Shown here in pieces: positions 24,390 to 35,658 of a stretch of 64,000 nucleotides of DNA. Numbering within the stretch: position 1 is the stretch's first letter; the number at the start of each line of letters is the position of its first letter. The stretch is from assembly GCA_905221605.1 (NCBI GenBank), contig CAJNDS010002121.1, forward strand, positions 335,501 through 399,500, in the 5' to 3' direction. This stretch comes from Symbiodinium natans (lineage: Eukaryota > Sar > Dinophyceae > Suessiales > Symbiodiniaceae). The position numbers and the translations under genes were made by a program. The notes below the pieces were generated by a model that had not been told where the DNA came from, ran no database searches, and saw only the letters and a list, made by a program, of their open reading frames with translations.

Positions 24390-26284
24390 GGCTTGTAGGG
24401 TTTGGGATGTAGAGCTCTTTTCCTCAGTGGCTCCCTATTTTTTGTTGGGTGCTAGGTTGCTGATCACACTACCCAAATCTCAAAAGGGGGGGGAGCCTGG
24501 GTTGCTTGGATCCCGGTGTAAGGTTCAGAGCCCAATCATAGGCTTTCCCGGATTTCGTGAGCTTTGCGTGCATTTTCTAGTTAAGGTTTACAAGGGTTGG
24601 CTGAATTCAACTTACGCTAAGAGTCTGAAAGCAGAAGTTCTCCAGTTTCGGGTGTAGGGTTGGATGCCCATGAGCGCCTAGTCCCCCAGGGCTCGACAAT
24701 AGCCATCCTCACAGTCGTGAGACAAAGAAAGTTAAGGGTTTAGTCAGGGTTTAGGGTATTGTTCCAGCTTCCTTGTCTCAGTTTTTTTTTTTTTTTTGGG
24801 GGGGGGTTTGTTCAAACCGTACTATCCTTGAGGGTGCTGAACACATAGGAAGAGTGTTTAACATAGACTGACTAGTATGCGCGCTTTCTCGAACACCTAC
24901 AACCTCAACTCCAAGACCCTTCCAGGGTTCATGGGTTCATCTTGAAGGTTTCGGGTTTAGGGTTTAGGGTTTAGGGTTTTGGTTTTGGGATTAATCCCTA
25001 GGCCCAAACACCATGTAGAAAGCTCTTGCTGCATGCGGTTCGGAGGTTCCGGCCGACTTTGTACTCATGGACGACAGCGCCGAGGCCGCTCCAGGTTTTA
25101 GAGGTTTTAGAGCTTAAGATTTAAAGGGGGTTTTGCGTTTTGGGGCCAAAGGCCCCCTATTACAATCCCTCTGAAGGACTGTTAGTATAAGGGGGATTAT
25201 TCCAAACCTAGGGCTTAAATTCCACAAGCTTGGGCTATCGGGTTTCTTCGAGTTTCGGCCGTTGAGGGTGCCATGTCAGGATCTGGCTTGCCAAGCTCAA
25301 GTGGGGGCGGGGGGCGGGGGGGGCATCACTGGAATGCTCAATTTGGGGGTTGGACCTGGCTCCTAAACCCTAAACCCTAAACCCTAAACCCTAAACCCTA
25401 ATCCCTAATCCCTAATCCCTAAACCCTAAACCCTAAACCCTAAACCCTAAACCACCCTAAACCCTAAACCCAAACCCTAAACCCTAAACCCTAAACCCAA
25501 GACCAGCATGGGATCGCTACTCCTCCCCTGCCTCCACACTCACAGCCCAAAGGCTTTAGGGATTAATTAGGGATTGATTAGAGTTTAGGATTTCGGGCTT
25601 CAGGTTCTTTAACCTAATGACACCGGGCGGAGTGTATGTAGCTTGTCGGAAATCCACGAGGCCTTAGCAACCCCCAAGACGCACATTGAATCCAAGGGTT
25701 GGACCTAATAACCACCTTCCCATATGCTTTCCAGGGTTTCATGCACGCGCTCTGCTTTTTTTTTTGAAATAGGCGTGCCCTCCTTGGGTGTTCCTAGTAT
25801 CAGGATTACAGCATTTTGGGGTATATTAAGGGGCCCATCTACTCTGGGTCCTCGCGTGCCTCTTAAGGGTTCCTTTGCTCACGAACCGGCCGAGGGTTCA
25901 TATTGGGCGACCAAGATATACATTTGCTCAACCCTCAACCCTCAACTTTCAACCCTACACCCTCAGCCCTAAACCCTAAACCCTCAACCCTAAATAAGCC
26001 CTGAGCTGCCAGGCCTTTGTGAAAGCCGACAAGGATTCGCAACATGGCTTGCTGCGCCAGCTGCTGCGAGCCATCCGCAGATTTCTGGCTTCTTGGACTC
26101 TCTCGGGGTTTAGGGGCTTTAGGGTCTTTAGGGTTTAGGGTTTAGGGTTTGGGTTCTAGGGTACAGCTTTTTTCCGAGTAGAAAGTAGGTTTAGGGGTTG
26201 GTTTAGGGGTTAGGGGCCTAGGGGTTCGGGCTTTAGGGGGCTTAATTAGGGCTTTAGGGGGCTTAGGCCCGTTTAGGGGCTTCG

Positions 26285-26369
26285 GGTTTAGGGTTTAGGG
26301 TTTTAGGGTTTAGGGTTTAGGGTTTAGGGTTTAGGGTTTAGGGTTTAGGGTTTAGGGTTTAGGGTTTAG
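26285..26369. repeat. Interstitial telomere-like array, (TTTAGGG) about 12 units
   Basis: Near-perfect heptamers with one TTTTAGGG variant near the left end. Confidence 0.95.
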
Positions 26370-28437
26370 GGGCTTTAGGCTTACACCCTAAACCCTCTCC
26401 CTTCACCAAGCCCCTTGTCAAGCTTGACGTCCCAGGCCTGTGAGCCCCAGCGCCCTCAGTCCCTGACAAAGATCTCCAACCCGGCCCTCTGCTCTTTTTG
26501 GGATCCGTGGGTCACTAGAAAGCTGCACGAAGGCTGAGAAGGGAGCTCTTTACATCTGATTCCCAAACCCTCAAACTCTTGTAGGGTTTCGGGCTTAAAA
26601 AGCCATGTGAACCCCGGATTACCGAACTCCTCAAGGATCCGGTGGAGGGAAAAGCTCTCATCCACAACGACCTGACATCAGTGCCACGGCACGAAGCCAT
26701 GCCGCTTCCAGGTTTTGGTTTTTTTGGGGCTTGAGGTCGAGGAGTTTTTAGGGTTCACAAGGCTTTAAGGCCTGGGGGGCGTGTTTTTCTAGTTTTAGGG
26801 TGTAAGATGTATAGGGCCTGAGGGCTCAAAGCTTTAGGGATCTTTAGGGTTGAGACTTTAAGTAAGGTGTGGAGCTCGTTGGAGTCGTGGCTAAATGAAG
26901 CATTTGTGGGAAAAAGTCGACGTTGTTTGTCTCGCCTGAAGAAGAACAACGTTGGCTTGGAGCTTTGCGGAGACAACAGCCTGGGGACTATCGCAACAAG
27001 CACCGTGTATACCATAGGGGCCTGAACAATCAGAATAGGAGTTTGGGGGGTTATTATAATTTCCACGGGACCACAAGGGAATATTACTAGGCATGATTCC
27101 GATCCCTATGTTACCCTGGGTCGAGGCCGGACGATCAGTTCGTATTCGCATCAGGAAGCTGGTAGCTTATCTGGTCGGCCACAGTGACCAAAAAAAGGAT
27201 GCCGGAGAGGCATTCATAGAACTGCTTGTGCTGGAGTATCAAACCCTAAACCCTAAACCCTAAACCCCAAACCCTAAACCGGTCTAGTACCTCGTAGTGA
27301 CAATCCAAGGGGAAGAGCGCTCGCTTCAGAGAGCTCACGTCGTTTAGCCGACTGGGTGAACTTATTTGCAAGGGTTCACGATGGGAATCTAGAACTACAC
27401 CGAGGTCACTAGCAAGAAACCCGGCTAATCCTAAGCCGGGATATTCCTGAAACCCTGAACCCTAAACCCTCAATTGCAGCTCGTAGCTCCGGATCCCAAC
27501 AGCCGAAGCAAGCCTATATAGCCGACTGAGGTCCAATTTGGCCGGAGTTGAGGGGCATGGTCTAAGGTTTAGGGCTTAGGGCTTCGACTTGTTGTAAAGT
27601 AGTAAGGGTGTTCTCTATCTTGTTTTGTGAAAGGACTGGTTTAGAGTCTATGGTTGTGCTAAATTAGGGTCCAACCTTGAAGGACTTCTTGGCTTTTCAG
27701 TCTCGGGTTTAGTGATGAAGGTTCAAATACCGTACAAGCCTGTATTCCGCGGACAAAATCTACAAGCCCTGTAAACAAGTCCTAGCTCTTAGAAACCAAA
27801 TAAACTCTACACCCCAAACCCCAAACTCTAAACCCCAACCCTAAACCCTGAACTCTACACCCTAAGTCCTGAGGCCAACATCATGTGGAATCCAGGATCT
27901 CTGCAGCTGACCATCATTGACTTCAGCCAGGTTGGGGGTCTTATGGGAGGTGGGGGTTGGGGTTTGGGGCTTAGGGGTTTAGTGTTCAGGGTTTAGGGTT
28001 AAAGGCTCAAGGGTTTAGGGTTAAGGGTTGTTGTAGGGTTGAGGGGGTTTAGGGTTAAAGGGGTTTAGGGTTAAAGGGGTTTAGGGTTAAAGGGGTTGTG
28101 TTCGGGTTGAAGGGTTTTGGGTATGAGGGTTGAGAGGCTTTTCCTTAGGCTTGAGAGGGTGGCTCTAGAGGTTGTGGCTTAGAGGTTCTAGGACTGTTTG
28201 GGGGTTAAGGGAGTGCAGGCACAGGTCTTAGAGTGTTTAGGGTTGCTCGTTTTGCTTAAGCCCTAAATCCCACACCCTACACCCTGAACTTTGGATCCTG
28301 CTGAGGACCTGAAGCCTTAGCCAGAACTGTTTTTGGTACGGCATCCATTCCTACCGTAAACCCACCCTGACCCTGAATTTCATACCCCCTGGCCCTTAAT
28401 TACGCCCTACTTGGGCCTGCTGTTGGGTTGGGGTCGA

Positions 28438-28507
28438 TTAGGGTTTAGGGTTTAGGGTTTAGGGTTTAGGGTTTAGGGTTTAGGGTTTAGGGTTTAGGGT
28501 TTAGGGT
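28438..28507. repeat. Interstitial telomere-like array, (TTTAGGG) about 10 units
   Basis: Perfect TTTAGGG run about 140 bases left of an oppositely oriented CCCTAAA array (28648-28790), so the two form a widely spaced inverted pair. Confidence 0.95.
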
Positions 28508-28647
28508 GGGGATGGTAGGCATAGGACCCTCTCTTGTGAGGAGGGAGGAGGGAGGCCCCTTGGCAACCATCAAGGGACGCTCTTGGGTGGTACCTAGTGT
28601 AGGCAAATGTCTTTGTAGTTCTGAGCCACAGAGAGCCCATACTTTAC

Positions 28648-28790
28648 CTAAACCCTAAACCCTAAACCCTAAACCCTAAACCCTAAACGCTAAACCCTAA
28701 ACCCTAAACCCTACACCCTAAACCCTAAACCCTAAACCCTAAACCCTAAACCCTAAACCCTAAACCCTAACCCTAAACCCCACAAAAAAG
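28648..28790. repeat. Interstitial telomere-like array, (CCCTAAA) about 20 units
   Basis: Mostly perfect CCCTAAA heptamers with a few one-base variants such as CGCTAAA and CCCTACA, and one six-base unit near the right end. Confidence 0.95.
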
Positions 28791-29801
28791 AGTCTACAGG
28801 GTGTAGAGATTCGGGTTCTGTGTTCTGTGAGGCGGAAATGTGCACGCAGATCACGCGGCGTTCTCCTGGCTGCCAGGCCGAGTTTAGGGCTTCCGTGGTT
28901 TAGCTGTGAGGACAGACCCTGAGCCCTAAGCCCTAAGCCCGAAACCCTAAACCCTAAACCTTCCCCCCCCCCCCCCCCCATGTTCCTGGGTTTTAGGGCC
29001 TAGGTTCCCTCAGCCAACCGCTCTTATAACAACATGGCACCCAGGTTTTCCAGAGTGTTATAGGCAGCATGGAAGAGCAAAGTTGAACCACGAAACCCTC
29101 AACCCGAAAGCCATCTTTGGGATAAGGGTTTTAGGGTTTTAGAGTGTCGGGTTTAGGGTTTAGGGTTTCTTGTATGCAAGCATGGGAGACCGTAGTTGGC
29201 ACGTGTGAGTACATTTAGTTGGCCATGATGATGTAAGAGCGGTGTTCCAGGGAAATTCGTATGGGTTAAGGGCAGGTGGATGGAAGAGAATTGTTTAGGG
29301 TTTAGGGTTTAAAGGGCTGAGTGGGGCTCGATAGGTCCAGGGTCTTTCTCAGGGCGGCATGCCAATAAATAGCCGGAACCAGCACCCTTAGCCCCCAAAC
29401 CTCCCAAGCTCCAAGCCCTGAAGCCCCTAGGGTTTTTTGATGGCTTACGGATGTTTAGGGTTTGGAGCTTAGGGTTCCCCAAACACCTAAATCACTAAAC
29501 TTCAAACCCTAAGGCCCTAAGTTCTCTTCACTGAAACCTAAAATTAGTTCATCATGCCATCGGTGCCTCACAGGCGAAGCTGCTGCTTAAGGATGTGACA
29601 AAGGACCACAAGCCGTCAAGTTCTTGGGTGTACGGTTTGGGGTTTCCGGCGTAGGGTTTAGGATATATATAGGCTATTTGCGTGGCAGCTTTCGAAGGGT
29701 CTAGGGTTTATGCTTAAGCAACCTGAATCCAAGGGTTGAGGGGTTCGGCTCATGTACGCCAGACCTTCCAATTTTGGAGGAGCCTGTTGATTGTTTGGGT
29801 T

Positions 29802-29806
29802 TAGGG
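29802..29806. repeat. Target-site duplication TAGGG (left)
   Basis: TAGGG directly precedes the 5' LTR and TAGGG follows the 3' LTR at 39372-39376. Both sit in TTTAGGG context, so the element inserted into a telomere-like heptamer tract. The target is itself repetitive, so the exact duplication could be shifted by one base. Confidence 0.7.
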
Positions 29807-30178
29807 AGCGTGATTTCCCAGGTGCGGCGCCTACAGAGCCTTCAGCCCCCTGGCACGGCCGGCAGGCCGTGTCAGGCATGAAAGTTGGGGGTGTTTGGGG
29901 GGGAACCTTAAGCTCTTCGAGCTTGCATCGCCCAACTTTGCCCTCTCTTACAGACGATGCCGATACCATTGCTGCTCGAATGTGATTTGCATGGCCAAGC
30001 TCAGCATGGCTCATTGCAGATGATACAGATACGCATCGAGTAGTAGGTTTTTGAGAATCGCGTTGTACAGATTGGCGATACAGAAGAGACAGTCAGACAG
30101 ACCAGCAGGCATCATTTGTTCTTCTTGTGTTGCTGTGCTGTGCTTAAAAGCTGTGTCTGCGCACCCCGCGAACTCGCG
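29807..30178 (+). repeat. 5' LTR (372 bp)
   Basis: It is identical to 39000-39371 except for two adjacent bases in the CCCC(CT/AA)GGCACGG segment and one T/C in GGCTCA(T/C)TGCAG. It begins AGCGTGATTTCCC and ends GAACTCGCG. The end is fixed by the primer-binding site that starts at the next base. Confidence 0.9.
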
Positions 30179-30195
30179 GGTCATGAGCCCAACGC
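30179..30195 (+). promoter_or_regulatory. Primer-binding site, complementary to a Met-tRNA anticodon arm
   Basis: The 17 bases GGTCATGAGCCCAACGC follow the 5' LTR directly. Their reverse complement reads as an anticodon stem-loop with loop CTCATGA, that is, a CAU anticodon. Copia elements are known to prime from an internally cleaved initiator tRNA-Met, with pairing near the anticodon rather than at the CCA end. The tRNA of this organism is not in the window, so the match is inferred. Confidence 0.65.
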
Positions 30196-30202
30196 TATAG
30201 AC

Positions 30203-31111
30203 ATGGCAACGGAAAGCGATTCTGATCTCGCAGGGGCCCTCGAAGAGGAGTTCCGTGAAGCGCAGGAGTCGCCGGACAGGACGGGGCACCCGTCACAGGA
30301 AGAGGAGGAATCCGAAGTTGATCCTCCTTATGATCGCCCAATCCCCGCTGCAGTCGCTAGTGATGGCCGGTTGTTCGGCCTTGGCCCAGGGGCCCTGGAT
30401 GCGCTGATGGTAGTGTCAGATGATGATCAGACCGCCGCGATGGTGGGAGCGTGTCGACCAGACGAGCCAAGACTGATGTTAGGGGGCGAGGACGTGGACC
30501 TGGTGGTGATGAGGATGAGTTGATCCCGGACGGGGGAATGCGTGCCAGGCAGACAGAACCGCGATAGCTCTGATGGTGCTACGACTGGTCAGCCTAGTCA
30601 AGTTCAGATCCTAGGCCAGGATATGATTGCCGAGATGTTTGGTCAAATGAGCACGATGATGCAGCAAACAATCCAGTGTCACGTTGTGCCTGCCTTGGAC
30701 CGAATGATGGTTGAACAGGCGACAATGGCTTCAAGATTGGAAAGACTGGAACAAGAGCCTGGCCGCTCGGCAACTTCGCCTCAGGGCGTTGTTGGTGACG
30801 TAGCAAGCCAGATGGAAACGTTGAACCTGTCATCGCAGGATGCGGTGAACTTGGATGCTCAGTCCAGAAACTCTGGTGGAGACAAGGTGGACATTGCCAA
30901 ACCGACGATACACCGGATGGGAGACGCTAGCGCGGCCGAAGGCAGCAGACGGGCTGAGAGGGGGCAGGTGGTGGATCCGAGTACATCTAACCTGCCAGCC
31001 GTTCAGCCAGTGCCCGAAGGCCCTGCCATTGCTCCACAGTTCTTGGCTGGGGGGTTTACGGAGGTTGGGGGAGTTCGATATGCCTGGCGTGTTACGCAAG
31101 AAGGAGACTGA
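30203..31111 (+). pseudogene. Gag-like region of the copia element
   Basis: ATG at 30203 opens an acidic frame (starting MATESDSD) that meets a TGA at 30521-30523 and then continues in the same frame to 31111. Around the TGA, a neighbouring frame gives a coding-like acidic stretch (DEDELIPDGG), so paired small indels are likelier than a true stop. The second half has a Met/Gln-rich helical segment (about 30625-30750, MIAEMFGQMSTMMQQ) that could be a coiled coil. No CCHC zinc knuckle is visible. The assignment as Gag rests on position between LTR/PBS and pol, not on a recognised domain. Confidence 0.5.
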
Positions 31112-32934
31112 GACGAGGGGGAGAGGGAGCGAGAGAGATCAGTGCGTTTGACCCTAGAGCTCTGTCACCTTTCCAGGCCACTAGCCCAGAGATCGAGTCG
31201 AGAACGCGTAACGTCGCTAAGGCCACTCCTCGTAGCCGTAGTAGTCCGAAACGGGCGCAGTCTTCGGGTTCTCCGGGTCAGGTACTCAGCGTCGCGATTT
31301 CAAGCCAGGTTCTGGTCTTCAGTCAGGTTCCGCGTTTGCTCGAAGTTCGCCATCGGGGTATCATTGTTCCAGTGTCTGTGCGGAGTGGATGCCCGAGGGT
31401 TACCCGTCAACTCGCCTTGAAGCTGATTGACAGAGTTGAGATTGCTCGTGTCCAGGGTCTGAATACAGAACGAGTCCAAAAGCTTGGGGTACATGACAAG
31501 GTCTGGCAAGGGGCAGCAAGTCGGTTGAAGGTCGGGATTGAGGGACGAGGCAAAGAGGGTGCGTGTGTGTGGCACCGTGTGCTGTGGTCTTCCTTGTTCC
31601 CTGAAGCTCCCCGTGAATTGCTGGGTGAGGTGTCGAGGCTCATGAGTGGAGCTCAACCTCCTAGAGCCTTCAATCGTAGGAAGCGTCGTTCCATCGAGAT
31701 GGCCAAGGGAGTGATACTTCACTTATGCTGTGGCTCTTCACGAAGAGCATTTGATGAGGTTGCAGCCAAGCATGGGATGGTTGTCCTTGCAGTAGACAGC
31801 CAAGAAGACCTGAACGACCCCTCGACGTATTCGTACATTTTAAGCCTTGCTCCCCGAGGGAAGCTGAAAGCAGTCCTGTCAGGGTTTCCGTGTCGAACTC
31901 GATCGGCATTGAGGGGGCGGGGTGAGGGTCCACCAGTCGTTCGGGATCGTGATGGCCCTGGGCGGTGGGGTAAGGCTGGGATCTCCGCGCGCGAGGAGGT
32001 GAAGGTTTGGGAGGATGATCAGCTCATGATTCGTACGCTCATGCTTGGGGTAGTGGCCAAATGGGGTCTTTCCACGCTTGATTCCGAAGAGGAGCGGTGT
32101 TTCAACTTTATACTTGAGAACCCCCAAGACCCCAAAGAAGTGTTTGGTGAGTGTCATGCCTCGTATCCCACGCTATGGACCACTGCTGAGTTTGAAGCTC
32201 TTCGCAGGCTCTTAGGCCTGAGCCTCATCACCCTAGATCAGGGTCCGTTGGGACACGTGTGCCGTAAGCCAACGACCGTCGCATGCGTGTCTGGGTACTG
32301 GCCCAGCTGGGCTATGGATCTAAAGGGGCCGGGATGGGCTAGTGATGAGCAAGAACGTGGCTCTAGCGAAGAGTGGGCAAAATGGTCACATGGGCTTTGT
32401 CAAGCTATCCGTCAGTCGTTGGACAACTCATGTAGTAGAAGGGCGGTGTGTGTTCGGGAAGTGGAGGAGCTTCGACGGTTGCGCATTGACCAATCTATGC
32501 GGGATCACGTCTTGGCAGGTCACATCCCATATCGTCGGGACTGCTATGCGTGTGTGGCAGGTAGAATACGCCGACCATCGCATTTTAGGAGCCACGTGTC
32601 AGAGAGCTTCACACTGCCCCTTGATTTGGCCGGTCCGTTCAAGGAGGGGATGAGTGAGGGGTGTAGGGCCAGATACTTCTTGGCAGCCGTGTTCTCTGTC
32701 CCAAGGTCTCCTGAGCTCAACGGGTTCCTAGGAGCTGAGCCTTTTGAAGATCCGGAGGAAGTTCCAGGTGCAGGGGTTGGGGACCTGCCAAGAGTCCGAG
32801 GAGGAGGCTGTAGAAGTTCAAGAGCAGGATCAGGCTCCGGAGGAGGAAGAACCTCAACCCATGAAAAAGTTAGAGCTTGTCCACTTGCCGTTTGTGGGAA
32901 TGCTCCGCACAAAGGGGGCTCGGGAGGTCCTTGA
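31081..32934 (+). pseudogene. Copia pol part 1: C5-methyltransferase-like module, integrase zinc region and start of integrase core
   Basis: The frame is open from before 31081, and a Ser/Pro/Arg-rich linker leads into a Rossmann-like methyltransferase module at about 31700-32320. The motifs are VILHLCCGSS (SAM-loop-like), SGFPCRTRS with a PC pair whose Cys codon is at 31891-31893 (compare the catalytic PC of C5 DNA methyltransferases), and LENPQDP (codons 32113-32133, compare the ENV motif). A His/Cys integrase finger follows (HVLAGHIPYRRDCYAC, about 32507-32555), then the start of the core with DLAGPF, whose first catalytic Asp is at 32623-32625. After about 32740 the useful frame changes into the 32744 frame through an acidic stretch, so the product is split by a frameshift. 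The canonical target-recognition and QxRxR motif of C5 enzymes is not evident, so activity is uncertain. Confidence 0.6.
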
Positions 32935-33454
32935 TGCCGTGAAGGGGATTGAGGCTAGATTGGTGGCGATGGGGTGTAATGTTGCACGCCTACACACCGA
33001 TGCCGGGGGAGAATTTTGCAACAAGCTGATGCGGGAGTGGACACGCGCTAGAGGGATCCACAAGACCAACACGGGGGGGGACCGGTTTCGGGCCAACCCA
33101 TTCGCTGAGAACCTAATTGGGATCTTGAAAGGCCAGGCGCGGACGCTGATGCACCACATGGATACCCCAATTCCAGATTGGCCCTACGCCCTTCGGCGCG
33201 CGTGTGCTGAGCGGTTTCGCATTGAGGCCTCTAAGCTTGGCTGGAATGTGCCAAGGCTCGTGCCATTTGGTGCGAAGGTGCATGTGTTGCAGAGAAGCTG
33301 GCACATCCATAAGCGAGGAGAGTGGGTGTCGCGGGTCGTTGGGGCTAGGCTGTTGCATCCCTCTAGGGACTTGTCAGCTGGCTATCTTGTCAGGACTGAT
33401 GCGGGCGAGCTTTTGAACACTCCGTGTGTGTGTTTGCCGACCTTCAGACAGTAG
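32744..33454 (+). pseudogene. Copia pol part 2: integrase core with D-35-E
   Basis: An acidic linker (QESEEEAVEVQEQ) leads into the rest of the integrase core. LHTDAGGEF carries the second catalytic Asp (32999-33001). NPFAENLIG carries the Glu (33107-33109), leaving 35 residues between them, the D-35-E spacing of retroviral and copia integrases. The first Asp is in the previous frame. The downstream segment ending about 33420 (HVLQRSWHIHKRGEW and on) fits the conserved post-core part of copia integrases. It then runs off-frame to a TAG, while the neighbouring frame (33424 on) continues with coding-like sequence. Confidence 0.75.
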
Positions 33455-34535
33455 ATCCAGACTCCTTCGAGATTCCTCCCGAAAAGGCCAAGGTAGGCAC
33501 GCGAGCAGTTAATCCTGACGTTCGGGTTCGTGGAAAAACCACTCTAGGAGTTAGGCCAGCAGCAGCTGAGGCCGACGCCAAGGGTTCTGAAGAGAGTGCT
33601 CGAGAGCATGTTGCCAGGATTCAAGATGTGTTGTCTGAAGATGAGCAAGCATGGAGCTTGGCCTCCAGTGAGCATTTTTGCTTAGATCGGGCCTCGCAGT
33701 TCTTGTTGGGCACCAGCTGGTTGCAGTCTCCGTCGGGTCGCTCGAGGGTGGGAGTTCTTGACGAGGGCGGCTTTGCAAGAGTTTTGGGGTTCTATCAGCA
33801 TGGGGGGGGGTGACCGGAGTGACTCGGGAATGGGCGCGATGTCCAGGCTTTGCCAAGTTGCTAGCTCGTATGGTTGCTGCTGTCGATCCCAAGCATGAGT
33901 TCACTACTCTCACAATCCTGAATCAAACCCGCGCCAAACCGCACAGGGATAAATACAATCTGCCGGTGTCAAACTTGCTTTTGCCCCTTCGGGTTCCGCC
34001 GTGCGAGGGAGGGATCTGGGTCGAGAGGGCGCTGGGGGATGATGCTCGATGGGTTACTCCCAAGATGCGGGTGGCAGGGGAAGTGCAATCTCTTACGCCG
34101 TTTCAACCATGCTACTTGGACCCACACAAGTGGCACGCAACAGAGGGTTGGCAAGAGGGTTCGCGTGTGCTGCTCGTGGCGTATAGCCTAAAAGGTATCA
34201 GCAGGGCGACTGCGGAGCATCGTCGAGGCTTGCAATGTACGGGGTTTCGGCTACCGGTTGTATGTGCTGCTGGTGATGACCAGCAGGGGGGAGACCTCCA
34301 TATAGATCAAAAAGTTCAAAAACCGACGCCTCAAGTGTCGCATACTGGTCATGTCCTCGAGTTTTCGCCCGCACATGCTCATGACTTGGAGCGCAGTGAG
34401 AGTCATAGAGATTCAGAGCGCTGTGAGGGTCGAGAGAGTGCCGGGGTGTTGAGAGTCAAGGGCATTTCGTGTGTCATATGGGTCGTGGGGATCCGGGTGA
34501 GTGTGCTGGCCCTGAATGGAAAAGGGGCATTCTGA
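33424..34535 (+). pseudogene. Copia pol part 3: 2-oxoglutarate/Fe(II)-dioxygenase-like module
   Basis: Two frames overlap at a G9 run (33802-33810): 33424-33813 and 33810-34535. The second has the facial-triad pattern of 2OG/Fe(II) oxygenases. HRD supplies His (33942-33944) and Asp (33948-33950), WHATEGW supplies the distal His (34134-34136) 62 residues later, and GSRVLLVAYS supplies Arg (34164-34166) ten residues after that His, the usual place for the 2OG-carboxylate Arg. An intervening CEGGIWVE is typical of the Gly-rich turn in TET/JBP-type and related enzymes. It sits between integrase and RT, where copia normally has only a linker. Assignment to the TET/JBP branch is a guess; the HxD...H...R pattern is what is seen. 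Confidence 0.6.
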
Positions 34536-34886
34536 AGTGTGGGAAAGGGGGCTCCCGCCAGGCGTCAGAAAGTAGGCGCGTAAGGTGGAGTGGGCCAGCT
34601 GTAGAGTGCAAGGTCGCTGAGGATGCAATGTCAACTTGTGCTGTGTATCACAATTCTTCGTGTCCTTCGTGTGCAAAAGATCCAATTGGTTTGTGTTCGA
34701 TTGCAGAGAGGGACGTTTTTTCCTATGCGAGTGGTAGTTTATCGCTTCCAGCTCCCCTTGGCCAGTCAGTCAGCGCTGGGTGGGGGGCTCGTGGGGGCGA
34801 TTCTTTTGTAGGGTCACGTGAAGGTGGCCAGGATGGTGACAGGGTGGATCGTGGAGGTTGGAGGGTGATGGAAGGTCCGGGGGAGC
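34536..34886 (+). other. Linker between dioxygenase-like and RT regions
   Basis: An open frame (34469-34897) spans this linker. It is Ser/Gly/Arg-rich with a cysteine cluster (SCPSCAKDPIGLC) and no recognised domain. It is probably the degenerate continuation of pol. Confidence 0.4.
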
Positions 34887-35656
34887 TTGAGGCCTGACGC
34901 TGTGCAGGATCCTGATTTCCAGCAGTTGGCGTTGAAGTCGCTGGTTGCTCGCGAGTGTAAGATCGCGGGAAAAGGGGGGTATCCCGATAATGAGCTGCAA
35001 CATCTAGAAGGTGTTGTGGAGGACATCAGTCGTCTGGAGCAGTGTTGCTGTAAGGCGGATTGCATAGAGTACTCCCTTCTGCCTGATGCGGAGGTTCTCA
35101 CCACACATACTGTTCCGCTAGATGAGGTTGAGCGTCACTATGAGCTTTGGGCTGATGCAGTTCACGAGGAGGTGGACTCACTTGTTCATGAGAAAAAGGC
35201 CCTTAAAGTCATTGACGCAGCTGAGTTAGAGAGGCTCCAGGCCCAGGGAACCATGGTGACGGTAATACCTAGCAAGGTTGTGTGCACGCGCAAGGCTGGG
35301 GGGAGATTGAAGGCTCGCTTGGTTGCGTGTGGGAATCACCTAGGGGGCCAGGAGAAGAACAAGGGTGGGGCTAGCCTCTACGCCGGGGGGGTCGACCCAG
35401 GGGTACTTCGTCAAGTTGCGTCTATTGCCACAAAGAGGGTATGGGCCGGGGGAGCTACTGACATAAAGACGGCATTTCTAAACGCAGAGTTGCTGGACAG
35501 ACATCAGCCCCGTGTTAAGCCGCCTCCGTTGTCCCAAGAGATCCCTGACGAAGTGATCGTGCTGAAGGTGCCGGGAATTGTGTCTCGACGTGGCCACCTT
35601 AGTCGGCAACAGTTCATGCTGGTCCAGAGAGCAGTCTATGGCATAGACCAGTCTCC
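34887..35656 (+). pseudogene. Copia pol part 4: N-terminal half of reverse transcriptase (RVT_2 type)
   Basis: Copia RT signatures are visible in order: VIPSKVVCTRKAGGRLKARL, LVACGNHL, and ATDIKTAFLNAEL with the first catalytic Asp at 35460-35462. The frame reaches YGIDQSP, where copia RTs continue with a basic residue and a Trp. There it is cut by the TA-target element at 35659. The continuation is found beyond that element at 36706. Confidence 0.85.
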
Positions 35657-35658
35657 TA

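Larger units (their letters stand above)
24660..29801. other. Gene-free repeat-rich DNA upstream of the retrotransposon
   Basis: TTTAGGG/CCCTAAA arrays (25365-25500, 26285-26369, 28438-28507, 28648-28790) are mixed with degenerate derivatives and short unique pieces. A low-repeat stretch at 26880-27230 has several short overlapping open frames but none convincing. At 28010-28090 a variant unit (GTTTAGGGTTAAAGGG) repeats about four times. No gene is supportable. Confidence 0.6.

Noticed and set aside
30116-30202. Start of the Gag frame inside the 5' LTR
   Set aside because: The frame is open into the LTR only by chance; the ATG at 30203 lies after the primer-binding site, as expected.
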